DNA from: Roseovarius litorisediminis
GTDB taxonomy: Bacteria > Pseudomonadota > Alphaproteobacteria > Rhodobacterales > Rhodobacteraceae
Assembly: GCF_900172295.1 (NCBI RefSeq)
Contig: NZ_FWFL01000005.1
Location: forward strand, 276,618-340,617
DNA: 64,000 nucleotides
Direction: 5' to 3'
Numbering within the stretch: position 1 is the first letter of the stretch; each line of letters starts with the position of its first letter. Shown here one piece after another: positions 35,883 through 45,555 of this stretch. Below the pieces are notes generated by a model that made no database searches, was not told where the DNA came from, and saw only the letters and a list, made by a program, of their open reading frames with translations. The position numbers and the translations under genes are program-made.

Positions 35883-36595
35883 GCGCCTGGAAAGCCAAAC
35901 GTTTCTGGAAAGAGGTCAACGTCGTTCCCGCCGACGGCGGGTATACTGTGCACCTTGATAACCGCCCGGTCCGGACGCCGGCCAAGGCGGCGCTGGTGGT
36001 CCCCACCCGCACCATGGCGCAGGAAATTGCCGCGGAATGGGATGCGCAGGAAGGTCAGATTGCGCCTGCCACCATGCCGACCACCCGTTCGGCCAATGCC
36101 GCAATCGACAAGGTGACCCACCAGCATGCCGAAGTGGCCGACCTGATTGCCGCGTATGGCGATGCCGATCTGACCTGTTATCGTGCCGACGGCCCCAAAG
36201 CGCTAGTTGCCCGGCAGGTCGAGGCCTGGGACCCGCTGCTGGACTGGGCCGAATCGGTTTTGAATGTACGTCTGAACCCGGTGACCGGTGTCATACACGC
36301 ACCGCAGGATGGCGCAGCGCTGCAGCGACTTTCGGCCCGCGTGCACGCAATGGATGCGTTTGCGCTCACAGCCTTTCACGATCTTGTCAGTCTGACCGGC
36401 TCGCTGATCATCGGCTTTGCTGCCACCCATGACCTGCATTCGCCCGAAACTCTTTGGCGCCTGTCCCGGATTGATGAAATCTGGCAGGAAGAACAGTGGG
36501 GCGAAGACGAAGAAGCCGCCGAAATGGCGGCAAGGAAAGAATCTGACTTTCTTCATGCCAAACGCTTTCATGATCTTGCGCGGTCAATCCAGTAG
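35879..36595 (+). CDS. ATP12 family chaperone for F1-ATPase assembly
   Basis: Alphaproteobacterial homologue of mitochondrial Atp12p, which chaperones the alpha subunit during F1 assembly. Typical motifs are 'FWKEVNVVPADGGYTVHLDN', 'RPVRTPAKAALVVPT', 'IAAEWDAQEGQIAPATMPTT' and 'DLTCYRADGPKALVARQ'. The ATG at 35879 overlaps the upstream stop and gives 238 aa; five more in-frame codons upstream are inside the previous gene. Last gene of the crcB operon. Confidence 0.93.
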   Translation: MSAWKAKRFWKEVNVVPADGGYTVHLDNRPVRTPAKAALVVPTRTMAQEIAAEWDAQEGQIAPATMPTTRSANAAIDKVTHQHAEVADLIAAYGDADLTCYRADGPKALVARQVEAWDPLLDWAESVLNVRLNPVTGVIHAPQDGAALQRLSARVHAMDAFALTAFHDLVSLTGSLIIGFAATHDLHSPETLWRLSRIDEIWQEEQWGEDEEAAEMAARKESDFLHAKRFHDLARSIQ

Positions 36596-36737
36596 CGTTG
36601 GCCGGAAAATCAGGTAACGTAACGGAACACAGTAAAAATGGCTAACCTTTCATGCCAAATCAGGCCGAATGGCTATCGTTTTTCGTGAACCGGGTCTTGA
36701 CGTTTTGTGATGAATCCACACAAACTCGCGACCACTG

Positions 36738-36784
36738 AAAGGGGAATTCCCTTTTTACAGTATCGCCCCGGCCCAAACGGGCCG
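36738..36784 (+). other. Two hairpins upstream of bztA
   Basis: AAAGGG/CCCTTT around GAATT followed by TT (36738-36757) could be a weak terminator for the preceding operon. CGGCCC/GGGCCG around AAAC (36769-36784) lies 45 bp before the bztA start and may be part of its leader. Confidence 0.4.
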
Positions 36785-36828
36785 AACGAACCGCCCCCAG
36801 AAGGGTGGAAAATCAGGAAGAGGTAAAA

Positions 36829-37848
36829 ATGAAAAAATCCGTATTTCTTGGCGCGCTCACCGCCGCTGGCCTGGCGGCCGGTGCGGCCGCTGCCGGCACG
36901 TTGGACGACGTGAAAGCACGTGGCAAGCTGAACTGTGGCGTGACCACCGGTGTTGTCGGCTTTGGCGCACCCGATGCCAACGGCGAATGGCAAGGCTTTG
37001 ACGTTGGTGTATGCCGCGCCGTTGCTGCGGCTGTTCTGGGTGACGCAAGCGCTGTCGAATTCGTTCCCACAACCGGCAAAACCCGTTTCACCGCGCTTGC
37101 GTCGGGTGAGATCGACATGCTGGCCCGGAACACAACCTGGACTTTCTCGCGCGACGTGGACCTCAAGTTCACTTTCGTTGGCGTGAACTATTATGACGGT
37201 CAGGGTTTCATGGTTCCCAAGGAACTGGGCGTAAGCTCGGCCACGGAACTGGATGGCGCCACCGTCTGCATCCAGACCGGCACCACAACCGAGCTGAACC
37301 TGGCGGACTATTTCCGTTCGAACAACATCAGCTACGAGCCGGTTCCGATCGAAACCAACGCTGAAGCCCAGCAGCAGTATCTGGCAGGTGCCTGTGACGT
37401 CTACACAACAGACGCGTCGGGTCTGGCTGCAACACGTTCGGCGTTCGAAGATCCCACAGCACACGTTCTGCTGCCCGAGATCATCTCGAAAGAGCCTCTG
37501 GGTCCGCTTGTACGCCACGGCGACAACGAATGGGGTGACGTGGTCCGCTGGACGCTGAACGCCCTGATCGCCGCCGAAGAGGTTGGCATCAACAGCGCCA
37601 ACATAGGTGATCTGTCGGCCGCTCCGGGTAACAACCCTGAAATCAACCGTATTCTCGGCACCGAGGGCAACCTGGGCGAAATGCTGGGTCTGTCGGCTGA
37701 CTGGGCCAAGAACGCCATCATGGCGGGTGGTAACTATGGTGAGCTGTTCGAGAAGAACATTGGCGAAAACACACCGGTCGGTCTGGCCCGTGGCCTGAAC
37801 GCCCAGTGGACCAACGGCGGCCTGCTTTATTCGCCGCCCTTCCGCTAA
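36829..37848 (+). CDS. bztA: General L-amino acid ABC transporter, periplasmic binding protein (AapJ/BztA)
   Basis: Periplasmic receptor that delivers Glu, Gln, Asp and Asn to the BztBCD importer. A signal peptide (MKKSVFLGALTAAGLAAGAA) precedes the bilobed domain starting 'GTLDDVKARGKLNCGV'; 'NGEWQGFDVGVCRAVAAAVL' and 'FTALASGEIDMLARNTTWT' are the classic family 3 motifs, and 'GACDVYTTDASGLAATR' follows. The ATG at 36829 follows an AGGAAGAGG box; 339 aa is normal. A strong hairpin after the gene should make its transcript more abundant than the permease part. Confidence 0.95.
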   Translation: MKKSVFLGALTAAGLAAGAAAAGTLDDVKARGKLNCGVTTGVVGFGAPDANGEWQGFDVGVCRAVAAAVLGDASAVEFVPTTGKTRFTALASGEIDMLARNTTWTFSRDVDLKFTFVGVNYYDGQGFMVPKELGVSSATELDGATVCIQTGTTTELNLADYFRSNNISYEPVPIETNAEAQQQYLAGACDVYTTDASGLAATRSAFEDPTAHVLLPEIISKEPLGPLVRHGDNEWGDVVRWTLNALIAAEEVGINSANIGDLSAAPGNNPEINRILGTEGNLGEMLGLSADWAKNAIMAGGNYGELFEKNIGENTPVGLARGLNAQWTNGGLLYSPPFR

Positions 37849-37861
37849 GACCTGAAACGAT

Positions 37862-37890
37862 AAAGGGCGCGGGACACTCCGCGCCCTTTT
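37862..37890 (+). terminator. Intrinsic terminator/attenuator between bztA and bztB
   Basis: AAGGGCGCGG pairs with CCGCGCCCTT around GACACT, followed by TTTT. In this position it probably lowers read-through from the binding protein gene into the permease genes. Confidence 0.85.
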
Positions 37891-37976
37891 CACACGACGG
37901 ATACAAATAATCGGCCCACGGCGCCTGACGCTGAATATAAATCCAAACCGGGCTGAAAAAACGGGGAACTACCCAG

Positions 37977-39245
37977 ATGACGACACTCACCGACCCTCCC
38001 AAGGAGTCGTTTCGACTGTCCATGCTGATCTACGACACGCGCTATCGTTCAACGACCTTTCAGGTCCTGGCACTTATCGCGTTTCTGATCCTGATTGGCT
38101 GGCTGATTTCGAACACGGCACAAAACCTTGCAGAACTCGGAAAAGAACCCTCCTTCCGCTTCCTTGGCGAACCGGCGGGATATGACATCAACCAACGCCT
38201 GATCGACTATGATTCTCAAAGTCCGCATTTGCGTGCGGCGTTTGTCGGCCTTCTGAACACATTGCTTGTCGCGGTCATGGGCTGTGCCCTGGCGACGGTG
38301 TTGGGTGTTACAATCGGCGTCCTGCGCCTGTCGAAAAACTGGGTCGTTGCCAAGATCATGACCGTCTATGTGGAAATGTTCCGCAACGTGCCGGTCCTGC
38401 TTTGGATCGTGCTGGTCATGGCCATCATGATTGAAACCCTGCCCTCACCAAGTGCCTTCAGGGGCGCAGACCCCGAGGCCACGCTAAAGGTCTTTGATAC
38501 GGTTGCCCTTACCAATCGTGGTGTCTATGTACCCGAACCGTTATTCTCGCGCAGCTTGGGGGATCTGCATCTGTTTGGAAACTCCGCGCTGAATTTCAAC
38601 ATCAGCCTTGATCTGGCTCTTCTGGTGGCAGTGCTTGTTGCCGGGCTGTTTGTCTCGGGGCGCATCAAACACCGTGCTGACAGGATACAAGAGGCGACGG
38701 GCGAAAGGCCGACCACGTGGTATCTGCGTCTGGGCGTGGTGGTTATTCCGGTTGTCATCGTTCTGATCGCACTGGGTTTTCACCTTGGCTACCCTGAGTT
38801 GAAGGGCTTCAACTTTGCGGGCGGGACGCATATGCGCAACTCGCTGATTGCCCTGTGGCTGGCTCTTTCCCTTTACACGGCGGCCTTCATCGCCGAAATC
38901 GTGCGCGCTGGTATCATGGCGATCAGCCATGGCCAGACCGAGGCCGCAGCAGCCCTGGGCCTGCGTCCGAAAAGGATCATGAACCTGGTCGTTCTTCCGC
39001 AGGCTCTGCGGGTGATCATTCCGCCCCTGATCTCTCAGTACCTGAACCTGACTAAAAACTCGTCGCTGGCGATTGCGGTGGGTTACATGGATATCACAGG
39101 GACTCTGATGGGCATTACCCTTAACCAGACCGGGCGCGAGCTTGAGACGGTAATGTTGGGAATGCTGATCTACCTGATAATCTCGCTTTCGATTTCGCTG
39201 GTGATGAACTGGTACAACGAGCGCGTCAAAATGGTGGAGAGGTAA
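37977..39245 (+). CDS. bztB: General L-amino acid ABC transporter permease (AapQ/BztB)
   Basis: Inner-membrane permease of the importer. After a cytosolic stretch and first helix come 'AAFVGLLNTLLVAVMGCALA', a large extracytoplasmic insert between helices (residues ~165-220) typical of BztB, and the EAA loop 'SHGQTEAAAALGLRPKRIMN' that contacts the ATPase. At 422 aa it is longer than simple His/Glu permeases, as usual for this family. The stop is 1 bp before the bztC ATG. Confidence 0.95.
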   Translation: MTTLTDPPKESFRLSMLIYDTRYRSTTFQVLALIAFLILIGWLISNTAQNLAELGKEPSFRFLGEPAGYDINQRLIDYDSQSPHLRAAFVGLLNTLLVAVMGCALATVLGVTIGVLRLSKNWVVAKIMTVYVEMFRNVPVLLWIVLVMAIMIETLPSPSAFRGADPEATLKVFDTVALTNRGVYVPEPLFSRSLGDLHLFGNSALNFNISLDLALLVAVLVAGLFVSGRIKHRADRIQEATGERPTTWYLRLGVVVIPVVIVLIALGFHLGYPELKGFNFAGGTHMRNSLIALWLALSLYTAAFIAEIVRAGIMAISHGQTEAAAALGLRPKRIMNLVVLPQALRVIIPPLISQYLNLTKNSSLAIAVGYMDITGTLMGITLNQTGRELETVMLGMLIYLIISLSISLVMNWYNERVKMVER

Positions 39246-39246
39246 C

Positions 39247-40554
39247 ATGAGCGATCTTTCTTATGTCCGCACAGAAATGTTGCCTGAACAGGCCCCCCCG
39301 GCCACGGCGGTTGGTATCATCGGGTGGATGCGCGAAAATCTGTTCTCAGGCTGGTTCAACTCGATCCTGACTATCGCCGCAGTCCTGTTCATCTACATGG
39401 TTCTGTCGATTGTCGTCCCCTGGATGGTATCCCCCACGTGGGAGGCAACGTCACTGGCCAACTGCCGCGAGATTCTGGCAGAGCTAGGCCGCGAGGGGCA
39501 CTTCTCGGGGGCTTGCTGGGGTGTGATCCGCGAACGTTGGATCCAACTTCTGTTCGGTTTCTATCCGCCCGAACTGTATTGGCGTCCGATCCTGGCCTTC
39601 GTGCTGCTGTTCGTGGCCTTGGCACCCGTCCTTTTCGCTGAATACGTTCCGCGCAAATTGATCTGGTTCTCGGCCCTGTTTCCGTTCCTGATGCCCTGGA
39701 TGCTTTGGGGCGGCACCGTCTGGAACCCGATTGCTGTCGTTGCAGGCTTTGCGATTGCCTACTTCGTCTACAAGGCTGTCGATACCGCCGTGGGGTCGAT
39801 TGCAGCCATGATTGCTGCGGTGGTTGCAGCGATTGTGTGGTGGTTGGTCCTGCTGGGGCCAGTGGTGGCTGGTCTGTCCAGCATCATCCCCTTGGGATTT
39901 GAGGTTGTCGAAAGCCGTCAGTTTGGCGGGTTCATGCTATCGATTACCATCGGGATTGTTGCCATTGTCGTGTCGTTGCCGCTTGGCGTCGTGCTGGCAC
40001 TGGGCCGGCAATCGGACCTGATGATCGTCAAGGCGATCTGCGTGGGCTTTATCGAGTTCATTCGTGGTGTGCCGCTGATCACGCTGTTGTTCGTGGCTTC
40101 GACGCTGCTGAACATCTTCCTGCCGCCGGGTACCAACTTTGACATCATCCTGCGGGTTATCATCATGGCGACCCTCTTCTCGGCCGCCTATATGGCCGAA
40201 GTTGTCCGGGGCGGCCTCGCAGCCCTTCCAAAAGGACAGTATGAAGGCGCCGACAGTCTGGGCCTGAACTATTGGCAGGCGCAGCGGTTGATCATCATGC
40301 CGCAGGCACTGAAGATTTCGATCCCTGGCATCGTTTCCAGCTTTATCGGGCTTTTCAAGGATACCACGCTGGTGTCGATCATCGGGCTTCTTGACCCGCT
40401 GGGCCTGTCCCAGGGTATCAGGGCCGACGCAAACTGGAATGGCATCGTGTGGGAGCTTTACGGCTTTATCGCGCTGTTCTTCTTCGTCTTCTGCTTCGGC
40501 ATGTCCCGCTATTCCATGTATCTGGAGCGCAAGCTTCAGACTGGCCATCGTTAA
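39247..40554 (+). CDS. bztC: General L-amino acid ABC transporter permease (AapM/BztC)
   Basis: Second permease subunit. Extra N-terminal helices with a Cys-containing loop ('LANCREILAELGREGHFSGA') precede the core domain ('GGFMLSITIGIVAIVVSLPL') and the EAA loop 'PKGQYEGADSLGLNYWQAQR'. The final part 'LFKDTTLVSIIGLLDPLG' is typical of the polar amino acid family. Length 435 aa is normal for BztC. It forms a heterodimer with BztB. Confidence 0.95.
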   Translation: MSDLSYVRTEMLPEQAPPATAVGIIGWMRENLFSGWFNSILTIAAVLFIYMVLSIVVPWMVSPTWEATSLANCREILAELGREGHFSGACWGVIRERWIQLLFGFYPPELYWRPILAFVLLFVALAPVLFAEYVPRKLIWFSALFPFLMPWMLWGGTVWNPIAVVAGFAIAYFVYKAVDTAVGSIAAMIAAVVAAIVWWLVLLGPVVAGLSSIIPLGFEVVESRQFGGFMLSITIGIVAIVVSLPLGVVLALGRQSDLMIVKAICVGFIEFIRGVPLITLLFVASTLLNIFLPPGTNFDIILRVIIMATLFSAAYMAEVVRGGLAALPKGQYEGADSLGLNYWQAQRLIIMPQALKISIPGIVSSFIGLFKDTTLVSIIGLLDPLGLSQGIRADANWNGIVWELYGFIALFFFVFCFGMSRYSMYLERKLQTGHR

Positions 40555-40569
40555 GAAAGGGCCACGCAT

Positions 40570-41361
40570 ATGTCTGAACTAAAAACTGACCGTGAAATCG
40601 ACCGCTCGAAGATGACGGTAAGCGATGAAGTCGCTATCGAAATCAACGGCATGAACAAATGGTATGGGGCTTTCCACGTACTGCGCGATATAAACCTGAC
40701 CGTCAATCAGGGCGAACGTATCGTGATTGCCGGGCCTTCGGGCTCGGGCAAGTCCACTTTGATCCGCTGCCTGAACGCGCTGGAGGAACACCAGCAGGGC
40801 AAGATTGTTGTGGACGGGACGGTTCTGTCGAACGACCTCAAGAATATCGACAAAATCCGCCGCGAAGTGGGGATGGTGTTCCAGCACTTCAACCTTTTCC
40901 CGCACCTGTCGATCCTCGAAAACCTGACTCTGGCCCCGATCTGGGTGCGTAAAACGCCCAAAAAGGAAGCCGAAGAAGTCGCGATGCACTATCTTGAAAA
41001 GGTCAAGATTCCAGAGCAGGCCGATAAATATCCCGGGCAACTGTCCGGCGGTCAGCAGCAGCGTGTGGCCATTGCCCGTTCGCTGTGCATGAAGCCGCGG
41101 ATCATGCTGTTTGACGAACCGACGTCGGCGCTTGACCCCGAGATGATCAAAGAGGTGCTCGACACCATGATCGAACTGGCCGAAGAAGGCATGACCATGC
41201 TTTGCGTGACCCACGAGATGGGCTTTGCCCGTCAGGTCGCGAACCGTGTGATCTTTATGGATGCCGGACAGATTGTGGAACAGAACGAACCTGAAGAGTT
41301 CTTCAACAACCCTCAATCCGAACGGACCAAACTGTTCCTCAGCCAGATCCTCGGTCACTGA
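40570..41361 (+). CDS. bztD: General L-amino acid ABC transporter ATP-binding protein (AapP/BztD)
   Basis: ATPase energising BztBC. Walker [10 protein letters not shown] begins near residue 55, the Q-loop is in '[14 protein letters not shown]', the signature is '[15 protein letters not shown]', Walker B is '[14 protein letters not shown]' and the switch His is in '[14 protein letters not shown]'. At 263 aa it has an N-terminal extension of about 20 polar residues seen in this family. Last gene of bztABCD; a strong terminator follows. Confidence 0.96.
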   Translation: MSELKTDREIDRSKMTVSDEVAIEINGMNKWYGAFHVLRDINLTVNQGERIVIAGPSGSGKSTLIRCLNALEEHQQGKIVVDGTVLSNDLKNIDKIRREVGMVFQHFNLFPHLSILENLTLAPIWVRKTPKKEAEEVAMHYLEKVKIPEQADKYPGQLSGGQQQRVAIARSLCMKPRIMLFDEPTSALDPEMIKEVLDTMIELAEEGMTMLCVTHEMGFARQVANRVIFMDAGQIVEQNEPEEFFNNPQSERTKLFLSQILGH

Positions 41362-41379
41362 CCAATTCAAACCTTGCTG

Positions 41380-41413
41380 AACGGCCCCGCTGGTGACCCC
41401 TGCGGGGCCGTTT
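41380..41413 (+). terminator. Intrinsic terminator after bztD
   Basis: AACGGCCCCGC pairs with GCGGGGCCGTT around a 10-11-nt loop and runs into TTTGTGTTT. Confidence 0.88.
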
Positions 41414-41554
41414 GTGTTTACACAGCGACCCTCGCCGAGTTCCTGACAGGTGTCAAAACGCCTTTCTTGCCCGGATTGCAGGCTAGGCTCTATACGGATG
41501 TCTCGTTTGAAAACCAGCTTTGGAACGTGCGAGACCTGTAACATCAGGTCGTTC

Positions 41555-41592
41555 TTGACTTCAGATTGGGAAAAATATAACCATTTAGTTAT
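41555..41592 (+). promoter_or_regulatory. Promoter and palindromic operator of the ArsR-family gene
   Basis: TTGACT (41555-41560) and TATAAC (41576-41581) are near-consensus -35 and -10 elements with 15-bp spacing. The perfect palindrome ATAAC-N6-GTTAT (41577-41592) overlaps the -10 and the ATG at 41591. Transcription would begin at or next to the ATG, and no ribosome binding site is seen, so the mRNA may be leaderless and autorepressed. Confidence 0.5.
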
Positions 41593-41962
41593 GGAACAAG
41601 TTGGTTATGCATCTGCCCCCCAGTCCCTGAACGCAGTTTTTGCGGCGCTGGCGGATCCGACGCGGCGCGCGATCCTGTCGCGGCTGGTCAAGGGTGACGC
41701 CGCCGTGAACGAATTGGCCGAGCCCTTTGAGATGAGCCAGCCCGCGGTATCAAAACACCTCAAGGTTCTGGAACGTGCCGGGCTGATAGAGCGGGCGATT
41801 GACAAACAACGCCGCCCCGCCCGGCTAAAGCCCCAGCCTCTGGCCGAGGCGGTGGATTGGCTGGAAGACTTTCGCAAACACTGGTCAACACAATTCGATC
41901 AACTGGACAGCCTATTGGACGAGTTGAAGGCCACAGAAAAAAAGGACGATCAGCATGAGTGA
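41591..41962 (+). CDS. ArsR-family transcriptional regulator
   Basis: Winged-helix repressor of 123 aa. 'NAVFAALADPTRRAILSRL' is the characteristic first helix, and 'VNELAEPFEMSQPAVSKHLKVLERAGLIERAI' is the helix-turn-helix. No Cys metal-binding motif (CVC) is present, so it belongs to the non-metal SdpR-like group commonly paired with AHSA1-domain proteins. The stop overlaps the start of the AHSA1 gene by 8 bp. Its promoter carries a palindrome likely to be its own operator. Confidence 0.88.
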   Translation: MEQVGYASAPQSLNAVFAALADPTRRAILSRLVKGDAAVNELAEPFEMSQPAVSKHLKVLERAGLIERAIDKQRRPARLKPQPLAEAVDWLEDFRKHWSTQFDQLDSLLDELKATEKKDDQHE

Positions 41963-42452
41963 TTTACCGACTTTTGTGCTGGACCGGGTGTTTGATGCAC
42001 CGCGTGATCTGGTGTGGAAAACATTCACCGATCCCAATCTGCTGGCGCGCTGGTACGGGCCCAACGTGGAAACGGTAATACACCAGTTGGACGTGACACC
42101 GGGCGGTCTGTGGTTGAACGAGATGCGGATGGGCAAAGGCAGCCATTATGAGCGCATGGAATATCTTGAGGTGGCCGCACCCGAACGGCTGGTCTGGCGC
42201 CATTCAGCGGCAGATGCCGGTTGGAATATCACTGCCAACCCGATGATGCCCGACTGGCCAAAGGTATTGCTGACGACAGTGATTTTCACCGAAGAAGATG
42301 GCCAGACACGAATGCGCCTGACATGGGTGCCCGAAGGCGCCAGCGAGGCCGAGATAGCCTGTTTCGCCAATGCGCTTGCAGGGCTTGGTAAAGGATGGGG
42401 TGCTGGCATGGAGGTGCTGACCGCGTTGCTGAAGGAACTGCAGGCGGGCTGA
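41955..42452 (+). CDS. SRPBCC/AHSA1-domain protein
   Basis: A 165-aa helix-grip protein. 'LDRVFDAPRDLVWKTFTDPNLLARWYGP' is the standard AHSA1 opening, followed by 'MRMGKGSHYERMEYLEVAAPERLVW' and 'TTVIFTEEDGQTRMRLTWV', and the long C-terminal helix 'GLGKGWGAGMEVLTALLKEL'. Such proteins bind small hydrophobic ligands. The coupled ArsR regulator suggests that the pair responds to a ligand or stress; the ligand is unknown. Confidence 0.88.
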   Translation: MSDLPTFVLDRVFDAPRDLVWKTFTDPNLLARWYGPNVETVIHQLDVTPGGLWLNEMRMGKGSHYERMEYLEVAAPERLVWRHSAADAGWNITANPMMPDWPKVLLTTVIFTEEDGQTRMRLTWVPEGASEAEIACFANALAGLGKGWGAGMEVLTALLKELQAG

Positions 42453-42460
42453 GCCTGCGC

Positions 42461-44095
42461 TCAGTCGGTTGTGCGCAGGGGCGAGGATTGCACGATCCAG
42501 ATCACCAGCAGCGGGATGCCCACGGCAATGGCGGTAACCACCAGCAACAGCCAGCCCAGTTGCGAATAATCTGCATGGGTGGTGATGACCCCGCTTACCG
42601 GATCGGTGACCTGGCGCGTCACTTCGAATATCTGGTTGAGGTATTTGGTCAGCAGGGCGCTGGCTGACAGCGCCAGATTGGTGAACGACGCCATTACAGC
42701 AAAGAACGTGGCCTTGAGATTGGCAGGCGCATTGCGCGCGATCCAGGCCAGCATCGGGATCATGGCGACCTGCCCCAGCGGCGATTCCACTGCCGTGTCA
42801 ATGATGGCTATGAAACGCGCATCCACCACACCGCCGGTCATCTGAGAGGTCCAGTGATGGATACCGTAGTAAAGCCCGATATTGGGCAGTGACAGGATGC
42901 CACCGGCGACAGTCAGCATCGCCACGATGTAGACAATCGTTCGGCGCGCCATCAGAGGGCGCAGCACAACAATGCCTACCAGAGTCAGGACCGAAACGAT
43001 CAGCGACAGCACCGACAGGAACTGCTGATCAAAACCCAGCACGTCAATCTCAAACCAGCCCAGACCGGGGCCAGGCAGGGGGGTGGCGCGGAACACAAAG
43101 ATAATAAGCGCCGTGCCCACCAGTGCACGGGCCTGCGCGCGGCTGAGCACTGCAATAAGCTGACGCATCAGCAAAAGCACAATCGCCATGGAACCGGCAA
43201 AGATTATTTCCTGCCCAAAGGGAATTTCGGTCAGGCCAATGGTCAGGGTCAGGGCGACAAAAGCCGCACCACCGATAAAATACCACGGGTTGGTTTTGGT
43301 GTCTTCGTCCGGTCGTTCGAACAGTGCATCGGCATCGGCGTGGCTTAGTCCCTTGCGCAGCAGGTTGTGGCGGGCGCGATATTTTTGAACCCCGGCCAGC
43401 ACAACGCCGGATACGGACAACAGCGGAATCGCCAGCGCCATCAGGTATATCTGCGCATAGGTGTCGACCTTGTCCGCCTCGGTCATGTCAGCGATGCCCG
43501 AGAACATGTAGATATTCAAAAGCGCCACCGCGACGGTGCCGGAAATCAGCGCAAAACGGCCAAGGGTCTGCATGGTGGTATGCATCGCCCTTGAGGTTTC
43601 TTCGGGGATCGGCGCGCCGTCGTCGTCCACACGCGGCACGGCCTCGACCGACATGGCGTCGGCTACAGCATCCTGAATGACCAGCCCTGATGGGGCCAGA
43701 AGAAACGAAAGGACATACCACGCCTTGACAGGCATGATCGCTTCCATCATCGGGCGGTGGGCAACGATCAGAAACATCACAAAAACACTGAGCGCGATCA
43801 GCCCGGCGCCCAGATAGACCAGCAGCCATTTCCATTTCCAGATGATATCAACCAAATGCCCCAAAGGCATTTTCAACGCCCAAGGCAGGCCTGCCCAGAA
43901 CGCCAGCCCGGCCAGATAGGCGGCGGAAAGATCAAGAAAATCCTTGACGAAAAACGTACCCACAATGGCCGTCAACCCCGAAAAACCAGCGGCAAAATAG
44001 ATCATCAGCGGCGGCAGGTAGGTCCAGCGCATCTGGCGGGCCAAATCGTACAGAACCGCATCAATCCAGCTATTGAAGGTCTTGCTCAGGGTCAT
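42461..44095 (-). CDS. MFS transporter, folate-biopterin (BT1)-like
   Basis: A 544-aa inner-membrane carrier with about 12-14 hydrophobic segments. 'KDFLDLSAAYLAGLAFWAGLPWALKMPLGHLVDII' and 'LLAPSGLVIQDAVADAMSVE' are reminiscent of the BT1/folate-biopterin branch of the MFS (the 'D..AD..VE' motif). A hydrophilic loop of about 40 residues ('SHADADALFERPDEDTKTNP') separates the two halves. Near the C-terminus a large periplasmic loop interrupts the last helices. The substrate is unknown. It is convergent with the AHSA1 gene, 9 bp apart. Confidence 0.75.
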   Translation of the reverse strand: MTLSKTFNSWIDAVLYDLARQMRWTYLPPLMIYFAAGFSGLTAIVGTFFVKDFLDLSAAYLAGLAFWAGLPWALKMPLGHLVDIIWKWKWLLVYLGAGLIALSVFVMFLIVAHRPMMEAIMPVKAWYVLSFLLAPSGLVIQDAVADAMSVEAVPRVDDDGAPIPEETSRAMHTTMQTLGRFALISGTVAVALLNIYMFSGIADMTEADKVDTYAQIYLMALAIPLLSVSGVVLAGVQKYRARHNLLRKGLSHADADALFERPDEDTKTNPWYFIGGAAFVALTLTIGLTEIPFGQEIIFAGSMAIVLLLMRQLIAVLSRAQARALVGTALIIFVFRATPLPGPGLGWFEIDVLGFDQQFLSVLSLIVSVLTLVGIVVLRPLMARRTIVYIVAMLTVAGGILSLPNIGLYYGIHHWTSQMTGGVVDARFIAIIDTAVESPLGQVAMIPMLAWIARNAPANLKATFFAVMASFTNLALSASALLTKYLNQIFEVTRQVTDPVSGVITTHADYSQLGWLLLVVTAIAVGIPLLVIWIVQSSPLRTTD

Positions 44096-44158
44096 CGGCG
44101 GCCTGTCTAAGGGGCGTTTCAGACCAGATATAGCGGCAGGTCGCGCCGGTGCAACAGA

Positions 44159-44500
44159 TTAGAGAATGTTCAGCACCGCCTCGGGCGGCCGGCCGATGGC
44201 GGCTCGACCCTGCGAAAAGACGATCGGGCGTTCGATCAGGATCGGATTTTCGACCATGGCGGCGATCAGGGCTTCGTCATCGTCGTCTTTTGACAGCCCC
44301 AGTTCCCTGAACAGCTTTTCGCCAGGGCGCATCATGTCTATCGCGCGCCCACCAAGCGCGGCAATGGTGGCGCGTATTTCATCGGCGCCGGGCGTATCGA
44401 TCAGATAAGGACGGATCGTAAACTTGTGACCTGCCTCCTCGAGCAGGGCGACGGTCTGGCGGGATTTGGTACAGCGGGGGTTGTGCCAGATGGTGATCAT
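44159..44500 (-). CDS. arsC: Arsenate reductase (ArsC, glutaredoxin type)
   Basis: 113-aa thioredoxin-fold protein. '[19 protein letters not shown]' holds the single catalytic Cys10, and '[22 protein letters not shown]' carries the RP and R residues that bind arsenate in ArsC. Related YffB/Spx-type proteins share the fold, so the substrate is not certain. Its start overlaps the pyrD stop; no other ars genes are nearby. Confidence 0.85.
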   Translation of the reverse strand: MITIWHNPRCTKSRQTVALLEEAGHKFTIRPYLIDTPGADEIRATIAALGGRAIDMMRPGEKLFRELGLSKDDDDEALIAAMVENPILIERPIVFSQGRAAIGRPPEAVLNIL

Positions 44501-45555
44501 AGCCAGTCCTTTGTGTTGGTGCCAACAGCCTGTGAGATATTATCGAATCCATCCGCTTCCAATAGCCGGTCAAGGCCATGGGCAATATCTGCCGCCAGCG
44601 ACAGACCATGATAGACCAGCGCCGAATAAAGCTGCACCGCCGAGGCCCCGGCACGGATCTTGGCATAGGCCTGTTCAGCCGAGGCGATACCGCCGACGCC
44701 GATGAGGGGGATCTCGCCTTTTGTCAGCTGCGACAGTCGGGCCAGTACGCGGGTGGATTTTTCAAACAATGGCGCTCCTGAAAGGCCACCCGCCTGATCC
44801 CTCATCGGGCTTTGCAGCCCGCCCCGGTCCAGCGTGGTATTGGTGGCGATGATGCCACTAAGGCCAGAGGTGCGGGCGACATCGGCAATTTCCGAAAGTT
44901 CGGCATCGCTGAGATCGGGTGCAATTTTCAGAAAGACCGGGATGGGTTTCGGCAGCCAGTCACGCGCCTCCATTACACCTTTCAAAAGCGCAGACAGGGC
45001 CGCAGCCCCTTGCAGATCGCGCAGTTTTTCGGTGTTGGGGCTTGAGACGTTGACCGTGGCGAAATCCAGATACCGGCCGCAATGGGCCAGCACTCGGGCA
45101 AAATCATCGGCGCGGTCGGCGCTGTCCTTGTTGGCCCCCAGGTTGAGGCCAATGACGGCATCGCGCGGACGCGCGGCAAGGCGCGCTGCGGCGGCTTCCA
45201 TGCCTTCGTTGTTAAAGCCGAAGCGGTTGATCACCGCAGCATCCTCGGTCAGGCGGAAAAGCCGCGGCCTGGGGTTGCCGGGCTGGGCGCGTGGCGTGAT
45301 GGCCCCCACTTCGACAAAACCAAACCCGGCGCGGCTGAGGGGTAAAAGCGCTTGGGCGTTCTTGTCAAATCCGGCGGCTAGTCCCACGGGATTGGGCAGT
45401 TGCAGACCAGCCACCTGACTGCGCAGTCGCGGGGAAGTAACAAGGCCCGGCAGCGGCACAAGCCCCGCACGCAGCGCCTTTAGCGCCAACCCGTGCGCAG
45501 TTTCGGGATCACAGCGCCGCAGGGCGGCAAGACCAAGACGTTCAAGAGCCTTCAT
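44497..45555 (-). CDS. pyrD: Dihydroorotate dehydrogenase (quinone), class 2
   Basis: Oxidises dihydroorotate to orotate in pyrimidine synthesis, feeding electrons to quinone at the membrane. An N-terminal membrane-associating helix ('[21 protein letters not shown]') marks class 2. '[19 protein letters not shown]', '[20 protein letters not shown]' and '[14 protein letters not shown]' (catalytic Ser region) are hallmarks, and '[23 protein letters not shown]' binds FMN phosphate. The ATG at 45555 gives 352 aa and overlaps the upstream DUF952 gene. Confidence 0.95.
   Translation of the reverse strand: MKALERLGLAALRRCDPETAHGLALKALRAGLVPLPGLVTSPRLRSQVAGLQLPNPVGLAAGFDKNAQALLPLSRAGFGFVEVGAITPRAQPGNPRPRLFRLTEDAAVINRFGFNNEGMEAAAARLAARPRDAVIGLNLGANKDSADRADDFARVLAHCGRYLDFATVNVSSPNTEKLRDLQGAAALSALLKGVMEARDWLPKPIPVFLKIAPDLSDAELSEIADVARTSGLSGIIATNTTLDRGGLQSPMRDQAGGLSGAPLFEKSTRVLARLSQLTKGEIPLIGVGGIASAEQAYAKIRAGASAVQLYSALVYHGLSLAADIAHGLDRLLEADGFDNISQAVGTNTKDWL

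Noticed and set aside
41450..41590. Upstream extension of the ArsR gene (47 more codons)
   Set aside because: The added residues include several Cys but resemble no ArsR protein, and the promoter-like sequence falls inside them.
44497..45555. Ars operon around arsC
   Set aside because: The neighbours are pyrD and DUF952, and the ArsR-family gene at 41591 lacks metal-binding Cys and pairs with an AHSA1 gene instead.
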